From: Vibrio salinus
GTDB taxonomy: Bacteria; Pseudomonadota; Gammaproteobacteria; Enterobacterales; Vibrionaceae
DNA: 64,000 nucleotides
NCBI RefSeq assembly: GCF_021272385.1
Contig: NZ_JAJSDZ010000010.1
Span: 1,178,001-1,242,000 of the forward strand
Direction: 5' to 3'
Shown: in pieces, positions 44,161-53,102 of the stretch
How positions within the stretch are numbered: position 1 is the first letter of the stretch
Layout: every line of letters starts with the position of its first letter
Notes under the pieces: generated by a model
What the model saw: the letters and a program-made list of their open reading frames with translations, nothing else
What the model was told of the DNA's origin: nothing
The model's database searches: none
Made by a program: the position numbers and the translations under genes

Positions 44161-46869
44161 ATGCTTATACCTTCTAAATTAACTCGTCCAAGTCGCTTAC
44201 ATAATGCTATATCCAGGCCTAAGGTCCTTAATGTATTAGCATCGGCTGCTAATTACAAATTGGCTTTATTCCATTCTCCGGCCGGTTATGGTAAAACGAC
44301 CATGGTCTCCCAATGGCTAGCAGATGTCTCATCTGTCGGTTGGTACAATATTGATAATGAAGATAACGATTGTTTTCGTTTTATCAATTACTTCATCCAG
44401 GCTATCAATATTGCGACAAACAATGGGTGCCCGAATAGTGTCACTCTGGCTGAGCGTAATCAGTATTCATCCATGTCGTCTTTATTTGCTGAACTCTTTA
44501 ACGAAATTGACGGTATATCTCAGGATTGTTATGTAGTTCTTGATGACTATCATTCAATCGATGACGAACAAATTCATGAAACCGTTCGGTTTTTTATTAA
44601 GCACATGCCCCAAAATATTACGGTAGTTGTCACCAGCAGGTCTAATCCTCCACTTGGTATCGCAAACCTCCGTATCCGGAATTCACTTATAGAAATCGAT
44701 AGTGAAATGCTCGCTTTTGATGAAGATGAAACAAGGCGTTTTTTTAGTCAGATCATTGCTGGTGAATTCGATCCGGAAACCGTTCGGGAACTCAGAACTT
44801 ATGTTGAGGGATGGCCTGCAGCTCTTCAACTTATTGCTTTACAAACAAAGCATTTGAACCGTTCTCTTGCTCAATCCAAACAATCTGTCTTACAGTTTAA
44901 TCATGACCACCTTTGGGAATATCTGATTGAAGAAGTATTTGCCTATATTGACAAAGACACCCAGCTATTTCTGCTGCAATGCTCAGTCCTGGAAACATTT
45001 AATGAAGTTTTAGTCTCGGAATTGACGCAGAGGAATGATGCTCTCAATCTTCTTGAAATGCTGAATCGATACGGGCTTTTTATTCATCAGCTAGAAGGAG
45101 AAAACAATTGGTATCGCTTCCACCATTTGTTTGCGGAGTTTCTTGCTCATGAACGCCATATAAAGTTACCGGAAACCGAATCTCAGCTTCAGTCTCAGGC
45201 GGCCAGGGCATGGCTGAAACTCAATCTACCCAGTCAGGCCTTGAAACACGCTCAAAAAGCCCAAAATAGTGACTTAATCAGCCAGTTACTGTTAAGTCGC
45301 GGTTGGACTATGTTCAATCAGGGTGAACTGTCTACTCTGGAATCCGCTATCACTTCACTGGATAAAGATCATTTGTATTCGCATATGAAGCTTCCTTTGC
45401 TTCAGGCATGGCTGGCGCAAAGCCAACACCGTTATACCGCCGTAGAGGACATGCTAAAGACGGCTGAAGCAGAAATGAAGCAGAGAAATGTAGTAATTAA
45501 TACCTATGAACAAGGCCAAATCAATGCCCTTCAAGCTCAGGTTGCCATTAATAAAAATAATCCTGATCATGCGCTGGAGCTGGCAGAGCTGGCGTTGAGT
45601 CAGCTCGACAACACCAATTTCAGAAGCCGGATTGTTGCTACATCAATTGTCGGGGAGGTAAACCATGTACAGGGTAACCTTAGCCGTGCGTTGTCATTGA
45701 TGCAACAAACTGAAAAGCTGGCTCGTCAGCATCAGGTTTATCATCAGGAATTATGGGCACTGCTTCAACAAAGTGAAATTTTACAGGCACAAGGGTATGT
45801 ACAGGCGGCATTTGAATTGCATGAAACAGCATTCAAACTGATAGACGAACATAAACTTCATCAAGTTCCCCTTCATGAATTTTTATTAAGACTTCGTGCA
45901 CAGATCCTATGGGGTTGGAATTCTCTGGAAGAAGCCGAAAGATTGGCCTATAAAGGAATACAAGTTCTTGGAAACCTTGATACAAGCAAGCATCTGCACA
46001 GTTATTCAATATTGGCCAGGATATCTATTTGCAGAGGAGAACAGGATAAAGCATCGAAATTTATCAACCAGATTGAAAAACTGTTACATCAATCGACCTA
46101 TCATATTGACTGGACGGCCAACGCTTCTTTTTCCCGGTTATTGTACTGGTATACGTGTGATGACATCGCTTCCATTTCAGTATGGTTAGAGAATGCATAC
46201 AAACCAGCTAAAGCGACCAATCATTTTTTACAACTGCAATGGAGAAATATTGTAAGAGCCCAAATTTATACTAATCAGCTAGAGGAGGCTCAGGAAAGTT
46301 TAACCTTTCTTCAAAAAGAAGCGAAACAATTGAACCTTGTCACTGACATCAACCGAAATTTAGTGATTGAGACAATTCTGGCGAATCTAAAAGATGACAA
46401 AGAAAAAGCCGAAAAATCCTTACAGGAAGCGCTTATTATGACAAATCAGACTGGTATGGTGGGGGATTTTCTTGTTGATGGTGGGCATATCTTTCCGGTT
46501 CTGGAGAGAGTCATACAAAAACAAGTTTTATCGGATCTGGAAAAACACCGTGCAAGGTATCTTTTAAAAGAAATATCACACAAGCAACGCAGTCGTTCCA
46601 CGCACTTTGACGAAGAATTTATAGAGAAATTAATCAACCACCCTAAAGTGCCAGAGTTAGTACGAACAAGCCCTTTGACACAACGCGAATGGCAAGTACT
46701 AGGACTCATATACTCTGGATTCAGCAACGAACAAATTGCACAAACGCTTAATGTCGCTGGAACAACAATAAAAACTCACATTAGAAATTTATACCAAAAA
46801 CTCAATCTGGAAAATAGGAAAGATGCTATTAAGACAGCCGAGAACCTACTTCGCTTAATGAAATATTAG
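44161..46869 (+). CDS. malT: Maltose regulon activator MalT
   Basis: ATP- and maltotriose-dependent transcription activator of 902 residues (E. coli 901). It opens MLIPSKLTRPSRLHNAISRP; Walker A SPAGYGKTT is at 39-47 (STAND ATPase), VVLDDYHSIDD gives the Walker B region, the middle is a helical repeat domain that binds inducer, and the C-terminal LuxR-type helix-turn-helix is LTQREWQVLGLIYSGFSNEQ with TIKTHIRNLYQKL. It should activate malPQ, malEFG, malK, malS and lamB-malM here. Confidence 0.97.
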   Translation: MLIPSKLTRPSRLHNAISRPKVLNVLASAANYKLALFHSPAGYGKTTMVSQWLADVSSVGWYNIDNEDNDCFRFINYFIQAINIATNNGCPNSVTLAERNQYSSMSSLFAELFNEIDGISQDCYVVLDDYHSIDDEQIHETVRFFIKHMPQNITVVVTSRSNPPLGIANLRIRNSLIEIDSEMLAFDEDETRRFFSQIIAGEFDPETVRELRTYVEGWPAALQLIALQTKHLNRSLAQSKQSVLQFNHDHLWEYLIEEVFAYIDKDTQLFLLQCSVLETFNEVLVSELTQRNDALNLLEMLNRYGLFIHQLEGENNWYRFHHLFAEFLAHERHIKLPETESQLQSQAARAWLKLNLPSQALKHAQKAQNSDLISQLLLSRGWTMFNQGELSTLESAITSLDKDHLYSHMKLPLLQAWLAQSQHRYTAVEDMLKTAEAEMKQRNVVINTYEQGQINALQAQVAINKNNPDHALELAELALSQLDNTNFRSRIVATSIVGEVNHVQGNLSRALSLMQQTEKLARQHQVYHQELWALLQQSEILQAQGYVQAAFELHETAFKLIDEHKLHQVPLHEFLLRLRAQILWGWNSLEEAERLAYKGIQVLGNLDTSKHLHSYSILARISICRGEQDKASKFINQIEKLLHQSTYHIDWTANASFSRLLYWYTCDDIASISVWLENAYKPAKATNHFLQLQWRNIVRAQIYTNQLEEAQESLTFLQKEAKQLNLVTDINRNLVIETILANLKDDKEKAEKSLQEALIMTNQTGMVGDFLVDGGHIFPVLERVIQKQVLSDLEKHRARYLLKEISHKQRSRSTHFDEEFIEKLINHPKVPELVRTSPLTQREWQVLGLIYSGFSNEQIAQTLNVAGTTIKTHIRNLYQKLNLENRKDAIKTAENLLRLMKY

Positions 46870-46880
46870 CTTTTCTATCC

Positions 46881-46947
46881 ATTAATGAAATACTCTGATG
46901 AGTTCGGAGGAACTCAATAAGCCGTACTCATCAGAATTTCACATTAA
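46881..46947. repeat. Inverted repeat downstream of malT
   Basis: Imperfect arms of about 22 bases (both start TTAATG and end TCTGATGAGT in the same sense when one is reverse-complemented; inner arms 46894-46903 and 46926-46935). It may end malT transcription, although no T-run follows. The rest of 46948-47265 is very AT-rich and holds no recognised feature other than the leader of the next small gene. Confidence 0.5.
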
Positions 46948-47265
46948 AATCAATTAATTTAAAATAAAATTTTTGTGACAAAAGCATGAGTAGTAGCCAA
47001 AATAATATCCATATCACATAAAATTATTTTTTTTGTATTATTTTCACAAAACAAGCCTATAAAACGTGATCAAAATATAACTATCACCACATCTCATCCC
47101 CTCAACTTTATTTATAATACCATTACTTCATCCACAAATTTTTATGTATAAGATGAAGAAAAATACTCACTGCTTATTTACACTTATATATTATTAAATA
47201 TAAAAATCACATTTCAAAGATAGTGTTAACAGTTCGAACTCAATCAGAAATGTTAAGGAAAGTAT

Positions 47266-47439
47266 ATGAACAGTAAAGAAGCAGCTCAATACTATAAAAA
47301 CTCAATAAAAACAGCCGTAGAGAAAGGAAATATTAATAAAGCAAATGCACTATTAGAAGAAGCAAAATCATTAGGAATACCTTTTATTCAGGCATACTTT
47401 ATAAAAAAAGTCAATAAATTCCATAACATAAGAATATAA
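47266..47439 (+). CDS. 57-residue free-standing MalM C-terminal domain protein
   Basis: A frame of 57 codons beginning MNSKEAAQYYKNSIKTAVEK and continuing GNINKANALLEEAKSLGI. It is preceded by a strong ribosome site (AAGGAAAGTAT before ATG). Over about 45 residues it aligns without gaps to the end of MalM at 25670-26488 (shared pattern YK--I--AVE-GNI-KA--LLEEAK----FI--VN). It has no signal peptide, so unlike MalM it would be cytoplasmic. The domain reads as a helical hairpin. It lies 35 bp before a kinase-like gene in the same direction. The function is unknown; the homology to MalM is clear by eye. Confidence 0.8.
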   Translation: MNSKEAAQYYKNSIKTAVEKGNINKANALLEEAKSLGIPFIQAYFIKKVNKFHNIRI

Positions 47440-47473
47440 TCTAATATGTATATAAATTTGAGATAGTATAGAT

Positions 47474-48124
47474 ATGAATATCAAAAATGCAGAAGGTAAG
47501 TATATTACTACAAAAATAGGATGTTTAAAAATAATTAAAAAATTAGGTAAAGGGAAATCAGGTTACTCATATCTGGCTAGTAATGCCAATAAGAAGTATG
47601 TTATTAAGTTTATGCACAATGAATTGTGTTCATATTATTCATTTGGTTCGGAGTCCAAAGTAAAACTTGAACTGAATGCTTATAATTTACTAAATAAATT
47701 AAAAATATCAATTCCAAAGTTATATAATATTAACATTAAAGATAATTATTTAGTCAAAGAGTACATTGATGGAGAGCTGATAACAGATAGTATCGTTAAT
47801 AATAGGCTCAATGATGCAAGTCTAAGACAAGTATTTATAATATCAAAAAAATTGAAAGCATCAAAGATCAATATTGACTATTTCCCTGATAATTTCATCT
47901 ATGCCGACAAAAAATTATATTACATTGACTACGAATGTAATCCATATGATGAAGAGTGGAATTTAGAGAACTGGGGATTATATTACTGGGCAAATTCTCA
48001 GGGATTATCCGCTTATAAGAAAACCCATGATGACACATTTATTAATGACAAGACAAACAATGGCCGCCCTATTAAAAAAGGATTTGACAACATTGTTAAT
48101 CACTGGATTAGTCAATACCAATAA
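47474..48124 (+). CDS. Small protein-kinase-fold protein
   Basis: Protein of 216 residues with a compact kinase fold. A glycine loop (KLGKGKSGYSYLAS, 23-36), the ATP-binding Lys in YVIKFMH (Lys45), a candidate helix-C Glu near 66, a catalytic-loop-like NIDYFPDN with Asp135 and Asn140, and IDYE with Asp152 in place of DFG. These residues suggest it may still bind ATP and be active. The C-terminal lobe is very short. It is AT-rich compared with its neighbours. Substrate unknown. It follows the MalM-like small protein at 35 bp, so the two probably form an operon. Confidence 0.7.
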   Translation: MNIKNAEGKYITTKIGCLKIIKKLGKGKSGYSYLASNANKKYVIKFMHNELCSYYSFGSESKVKLELNAYNLLNKLKISIPKLYNINIKDNYLVKEYIDGELITDSIVNNRLNDASLRQVFIISKKLKASKINIDYFPDNFIYADKKLYYIDYECNPYDEEWNLENWGLYYWANSQGLSAYKKTHDDTFINDKTNNGRPIKKGFDNIVNHWISQYQ

Positions 48125-48244
48125 GTAATAATCATCTTCTATTTGTGATTGAAAGAGATGAGAATAGCGGGAAATTTGCCTTCTTTTGCCAAAATTGGCG
48201 ATGACTATCTGACAACCCGCTACCTACTAATTAGTTCATATGAA

Positions 48245-49231
48245 TCAGGTATATTTTACGCCTGATAAAGTAACTAAAATTTCATTCAGTTCTTCCCAGG
48301 GCATCAACTGAGAGTCTATGACTTCGATTCTGGATTCGAAACCATCTAAAGATAGCTCGTTAATAGATAATACTCCGTTTGCTTTATTAAACGCATAGCA
48401 TCCACGATCGGTATTCACAACCGCCTTAACCCGCTCAGCCGTTAACTCCTGAAATAGAGAAAACAACGCATCAAACTCAAACGTGTATTCAGCACCAAAC
48501 AACCAACCGCAACTATAATAGCCCTGTCCGGTATTCTCTCTTCGGGTATAAGCCTTACCCGGTTCCAACATAAACTGAGGCTCTTCCTCTGCATGATGGT
48601 GGTGATGTTTATCTTCTTCATTCCATTCTTCATTTCGGCGAGAAAGTTCAAGAATTTCCGGAGGGATCTGCCCTTGCCTAACCAGTTTATGAAACACTTT
48701 TGCCGGTGTTTGTTCAGTCAGCCAGCTGTTAAAAGTATCAATGTCCTGAGCAGTACACAAATCTACTTTATTACCGATAACAACATCTGCACAATTCAGC
48801 TGATCCTGAAAATTCTGATTAGACAGATACTTCTCATTACTCAAATAACGTGGGTCCGTCAGTGTAATGGTCGCTTTTAAATCGATATAAGGAGAATATT
48901 GTGCGGAAAGCAGAAGAGCAATAATCTCTTTAGGATGCCCTAATCCGGTTGGTTCAATAATCAGGCGGTCGGGCTGCTGGCGAAGCAATGCAGTAATAGC
49001 AACAGAAGTAGGCACACCGGCTGCACAGCACATGCATCCACCCGGTACTTCTTTTACCACAGCCCCCTGCCCGGACAACATCGCCCCATCAATACCTATT
49101 TCACCGAATTCATTGACCAAAACGGCCCATTTCTCATTTTCCGGCTTGTTATTAAGAAGTGAAAGAATCGCAGTAGTCTTCCCGACACCCAAAAAGCCAG
49201 TGATGATATTGGCTGGTATCTTCTGTGGCAT
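48245..49231 (-). CDS. yeiR: YeiR-like COG0523 metal-chaperone GTPase
   Basis: G3E-family GTPase of 328 residues, the same length as E. coli YeiR. Walker A GFLGVGKTT is at 12-20, the metal-binding CxCC (CMCC) at 66-69, and NKVD further on. A histidine-rich stretch (DKHHHHHAEEE) lies in the linker before the C-terminal domain. The block NEKWAVLVNEFGEIGIDGAM is close to YeiR. Such proteins bind zinc and are thought to deliver metal to client proteins. The ATG at 49231 has GGGAG; the upstream frame from 49273 is not needed. Divergent from clcA. Confidence 0.88.
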   Translation of the reverse strand: MPQKIPANIITGFLGVGKTTAILSLLNNKPENEKWAVLVNEFGEIGIDGAMLSGQGAVVKEVPGGCMCCAAGVPTSVAITALLRQQPDRLIIEPTGLGHPKEIIALLLSAQYSPYIDLKATITLTDPRYLSNEKYLSNQNFQDQLNCADVVIGNKVDLCTAQDIDTFNSWLTEQTPAKVFHKLVRQGQIPPEILELSRRNEEWNEEDKHHHHHAEEEPQFMLEPGKAYTRRENTGQGYYSCGWLFGAEYTFEFDALFSLFQELTAERVKAVVNTDRGCYAFNKANGVLSINELSLDGFESRIEVIDSQLMPWEELNEILVTLSGVKYT

Positions 49232-49332
49232 TTTCTTACTCCCTTTATATACCCAAGTGGCTATTTTAATCATTCCACCAGAAAAAAACAGAATTTATCA
49301 TATAAAAGAATGTTTTCTGTATGGGAGCAACG

Positions 49333-49366
49333 AAAAAGGCGCACCGTTAAGCACGCCTTTTATTTT
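49333..49366. terminator. Orphan terminator-like hairpin between divergent genes
   Basis: AAAAAGGCG and CGCCTTTT form a stem with a 12-base loop, followed by ATTTT on the plus strand. It lies between divergent yeiR-like and clcA genes, where no gene end is expected, so it may end a short transcript or work as a leader element. The rest of 49232-49725 has no recognised gene; a TATAAT sits near 49602 as a possible clcA -10 box. Confidence 0.55.
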
Positions 49367-49725
49367 CCCCGTTACTCATATCGTGAGCTTGCGAACCGTT
49401 ATCAGTATCTGACGGTCATAGGCGGGGACTGTCATTTGAACTTCTTTGTCTGTATCAGAATCCAAATTGTATGTAAGACGCTTTCAACCTCCATTTGGTC
49501 CATTAACTTTGCCTTACATGTTAATAATGGAACAAAATTCTGTATGTGCCATAAAAATGTATTATTTTTGGGTATCGCTCACACTTCAAAAATTCGATAT
49601 AATACCTACCTCCCAAATATGAAAATCAACATTGCAACATTACCAGTTCAGCTGCTGTTTCGGACAGGTATAATTGCACGCTCGTTGATCCCCATTACTC
49701 ATTTTCGAAGAGGTATTGATTTAAA

Positions 49726-51177
49726 ATGTCTACAAAAGAGAGATTTCGTACAGCCCTCCTTGCCAGAGTCCCAAAAGACTCAATTAACCAGTTTCTCTCT
49801 AAAGACAAAACTCCTGTATCAGTGCTCATTTTATCGGTTATTGTCGGCGTTTTGGCTGGGTTTGTCGGAACGTATTTCGAACTGGCTGTTCATTTTATCT
49901 CAGACACAAGAACCGAATGGCTGAAAAGCGAAATTAGCAGCCACTTTCCCCTCTGGCTGGCCGCGTTTCTTATCAGTGCCGGTCTGGCATTTATTGGTTA
50001 CTATCTTGTTCATCGATTCGCTCCCGAAGCAGCTGGTTCAGGAATTCCGGAAATAGAAGGCGCTATGGATGGTATGCGCCCGGTACGCTGGTGGCGGGTG
50101 TTACCTGTCAAATTTTTCGGTGGAATGGGGTCTCTGGGATCAGGAATGGTACTCGGACGGGAAGGTCCGACGGTTCAAATGGGTGGCGCTATTGGACGTA
50201 TGGTTTCCGATATTTTCCGGGTAAAAGATGATGATGCCCGTCATTCTTTGTTAGCTTGTGGCGCAGCTGGTGGCCTTACCGCTGCCTTTAATGCTCCTCT
50301 TGCTGGCATCATGTTTATCATTGAAGAAATGCGCCCACAGTTTCGTTATTCTCTTATTTCAATTAAAGCCGTTATTATTGCTGCAATTTCTTCTGATATT
50401 GTTTTCCGCATTATAAAGAGCCAGGATGCAGTAATTGATATGCCTCAGTATCAGGCTCCCGCCATCAATTCTTTATGGCTTTTTCTGGTTCTGGGGATTT
50501 TCTTTGGTATTTTCGGGGTTTTCTTTAATAAGCTAGTCACCATATTCCAAGATATCTTTGCAAAAATTCACAAAAATAACCGCAAGCGCTATCTGATTAC
50601 AGGAACTCTTCTTGGCGGCTTCTTTGGTTTAACGCTGCTTCACGTTCCAGAATTAACTGGTGGTGGTATACACTTAATCCCAACATTAACGACCGGTGCG
50701 TATTCCGCCAATTTTCTGTTACTGCTATTCCTTGGAAGAATTCTGACAACCATGCTGTGTTTCGGGTCTGGCGCACCGGGCGGTATTTTTGCTCCAATGC
50801 TGGCACTTGGAACCCTCTTCGGCTACGCCTTCGGCGCAACAGCAAACAGCATGTTCCCTCATCTTGGTATCGATCCCGGTATGTTTGCAATCGCGGGCAT
50901 GGGGGCATTATTTGCCGCAACAGTAAGAGCACCGATTACCGGTATTCTACTGGTTATTGAAATGACAAATAACTATTATCTCATTTTACCGTTAATCATT
51001 ACCGGATTGGGTGCCGTTATTTTTGCGCAATTATTAGGTGGCCAGCCTATATACAGCCAGTTATTACACCGAACATTACGTAAAGAAAAGTTACAGCAAC
51101 AAGACTTACCACCTCAGGACTCTTCTCATCTGGATCAAGAAGCGACTGAACAAGAACAAGCGACGACAACAAAATAA
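49726..51177 (+). CDS. clcA: H+/Cl- exchange transporter ClcA
   Basis: Inner-membrane CLC antiporter of 483 residues. The chloride-site motifs GSGIPEIEGAMDG (104-116), GREGPTVQMGG (144-154, with the gating Glu at 146) and GSGAPGGIFAPMLALG are all present, as is the internal Glu of FIIEEMRPQF used for proton transport. In enterics it supports extreme acid resistance. The C-terminal tail is polar with many Gln. Followed by a strong terminator. No overlap with the yeiR-like gene. Confidence 0.96.
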   Translation: MSTKERFRTALLARVPKDSINQFLSKDKTPVSVLILSVIVGVLAGFVGTYFELAVHFISDTRTEWLKSEISSHFPLWLAAFLISAGLAFIGYYLVHRFAPEAAGSGIPEIEGAMDGMRPVRWWRVLPVKFFGGMGSLGSGMVLGREGPTVQMGGAIGRMVSDIFRVKDDDARHSLLACGAAGGLTAAFNAPLAGIMFIIEEMRPQFRYSLISIKAVIIAAISSDIVFRIIKSQDAVIDMPQYQAPAINSLWLFLVLGIFFGIFGVFFNKLVTIFQDIFAKIHKNNRKRYLITGTLLGGFFGLTLLHVPELTGGGIHLIPTLTTGAYSANFLLLLFLGRILTTMLCFGSGAPGGIFAPMLALGTLFGYAFGATANSMFPHLGIDPGMFAIAGMGALFAATVRAPITGILLVIEMTNNYYLILPLIITGLGAVIFAQLLGGQPIYSQLLHRTLRKEKLQQQDLPPQDSSHLDQEATEQEQATTTK

Positions 51178-51203
51178 GTTTTCCGGATCGTGGATATATA
51201 CTT

Positions 51204-51238
51204 AAAAGAGTACCCTAAAAGTACTCTTTTTATTTTTT
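51204..51238 (+). terminator. Rho-independent terminator after clcA
   Basis: Stem AAAAGAGTAC / GTACTCTTTT (10 bp, 7-base loop) followed by TATTTTTT. Clear terminator of clcA. Confidence 0.9.
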
Positions 51239-51421
51239 AGCCTAACTTAATTTTATTCTAAAATTAAGGTTGAGATGATATCGTTTTTTCTTTTCATTAG
51301 TACAAGTTCTCAAAATACGCATAACAATCCAAATGATATAACTATTTGTAAAGAAATATGATGATTCTACCCTGATGTTTGTGATAACTTAATACTATTC
51401 TATTTGCAAAGAGATATTTTT

Positions 51422-52924
51422 ATGAAGAAGAAGAGATTATTCATATTTTCCCTTCATCTTTTCGGTATTTTGACCATATCTGTTTTTGGATTTTTTCGTC
51501 TGGAAACAGCAGCAAATACAGCAGCAATAAAACTGCAAGAGACAACCATCAATCTTTTTAATCAAACTGAAATATTTTATAATCACACGTTGTCCAAAAC
51601 TATCACAGGTGGTGATTGCCAAGAATTCCTGAAGGTTTCTGAACCTTTTCTATACCAAAACCCTTATATAAGAAGTATTACCCTGAGTGATGGCGGAACA
51701 ATCACCTGCAGTACTATTTCAAAAAATAAAAAAATAAAAATGAAGAATTGGAGACCACTTAATTCAGAAAATCAACTTTTTTATACTGATAAAACACCAT
51801 TCAAAAACAGAGAGCTAACTATGCAACGTGGTGTCCTGTTACTCCGGATTCCTATGTCAAGATCCATCGCAACAACCTTTGCATACCATCCAGATTTTTT
51901 TAAACAAGCATTAACTACTCCATCTAATTTTCATTTATCCCTTCACTTTGATGATATTGTGTTTACTTCATCAGGTATTTTTCACCAAAAAGACACAGAA
52001 AAACCAGATCACATTCTTCAGGCCGATTTATTCGGCACATCGTATAAAATTACCTACTCGGATACACTGCATTATATTTTTGCTAATTATGGTATTCTCT
52101 TACTTATGTGGATGGCTTTAATTACCTTTGCCGGCTCACCACTATATAAGAACTTTGAAAACTATAACCTAGCATATTTTCGAATTAAAAAAGGAATTAA
52201 ACGAAAACAATTCGAGCCCTATCTTCAACCGTCATTTGATATCGATGGAAACTTAACAGGCGCAGAACTTCTGGCTCGCTGGGTTCACCCTAAAAAAGGA
52301 ATAATCTCTCCATCAGAATTTATCGAAATTGCAGAAAATAATGGACAAATTATTGAAATAACAAATCAATTAATAAATAAAACAATTAAAAAGCTTCAAC
52401 AACACCATTTTAATAAAAAGCTATTTTTGTCCATTAATATTTGTCCAGCTCAGTTTGAAAACGATGATCTTTTCAATGACTGTATATTAATAAAAAACAA
52501 ATTATTAAAAAATAATATTGAACCTATTCTTGAACTAACGGAAAGGATGGAGCTTACAAATAATAAACTCTATATGAATTATATTGATCGGCTTCAGAAA
52601 CAAAATTTTCTTATCGCATTAGATGATTTCGGTACTGGTCATTGCTCATTAAAATATATCCACCAGGTAAATGTTAATTTTATTAAAATAGATAAAAGTT
52701 ACATTAATACGATCGATGATAATAATTCAAATACCAATATTTTGGATAATATCATTGATCTTGCAAAGAGAATCCAAGTTCCCCTTGTTGCTGAAGGCAT
52801 CGAGACTCAAACTCAACTTGATTACTTGCGTGGTAAGCAAATTCGGTATTATCAGGGTTTTTTCTTCGAACGACCGATTTCAATAGATAACTTCATTAAA
52901 AAATATCATTCAGAAAACCAATAA
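51422..52924 (+). CDS. EAL-domain cyclic-di-GMP phosphodiesterase with CSS-motif sensor
   Basis: Membrane phosphodiesterase of 500 residues that degrades cyclic di-GMP. An N-terminal membrane segment is followed by a periplasmic CSS-type domain (Cys in GGDCQEF and the CST motif in TITCSTISKN), a second membrane segment near 215-235, and the EAL domain. The domain carries AELLAR (the EAL-equivalent Glu), SINICPAQFE, ELTERMEL, LDDFGTGHCSLKYI and VAEGIETQTQ, all needed for activity. CSS domains sense redox state through the cysteines in related proteins. The ATG at 51422 is used; the TTG at 51404 is unlikely. Monocistronic. Confidence 0.93.
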   Translation: MKKKRLFIFSLHLFGILTISVFGFFRLETAANTAAIKLQETTINLFNQTEIFYNHTLSKTITGGDCQEFLKVSEPFLYQNPYIRSITLSDGGTITCSTISKNKKIKMKNWRPLNSENQLFYTDKTPFKNRELTMQRGVLLLRIPMSRSIATTFAYHPDFFKQALTTPSNFHLSLHFDDIVFTSSGIFHQKDTEKPDHILQADLFGTSYKITYSDTLHYIFANYGILLLMWMALITFAGSPLYKNFENYNLAYFRIKKGIKRKQFEPYLQPSFDIDGNLTGAELLARWVHPKKGIISPSEFIEIAENNGQIIEITNQLINKTIKKLQQHHFNKKLFLSINICPAQFENDDLFNDCILIKNKLLKNNIEPILELTERMELTNNKLYMNYIDRLQKQNFLIALDDFGTGHCSLKYIHQVNVNFIKIDKSYINTIDDNNSNTNILDNIIDLAKRIQVPLVAEGIETQTQLDYLRGKQIRYYQGFFFERPISIDNFIKKYHSENQ

Positions 52925-53102
52925 GCACTTAAATCCCAACACACCTATTGATATTCCTCTCAGATAATCAGGCATCTTGATCACATTCATCCACCGTTCA
53001 GGATAATTTCGATCCAGATAAACCGAAATAAAACAGGAATAGACTACTATTAACACAAGTGAATATAAACCATTATAGAATTAATGTCATAGAGGGAGCC
53101 TT

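Noticed and set aside
49270..49310. Zur-like site (TTATCATATAA) before the yeiR-like gene
   Set aside because: It matches the zinc-repressor consensus too weakly; zinc control is plausible for this family but is not shown here.
49310..49924. 204-codon frame running into clcA
   Set aside because: It overlaps the clear ClcA start in another frame and the predicted protein has no recognised features.
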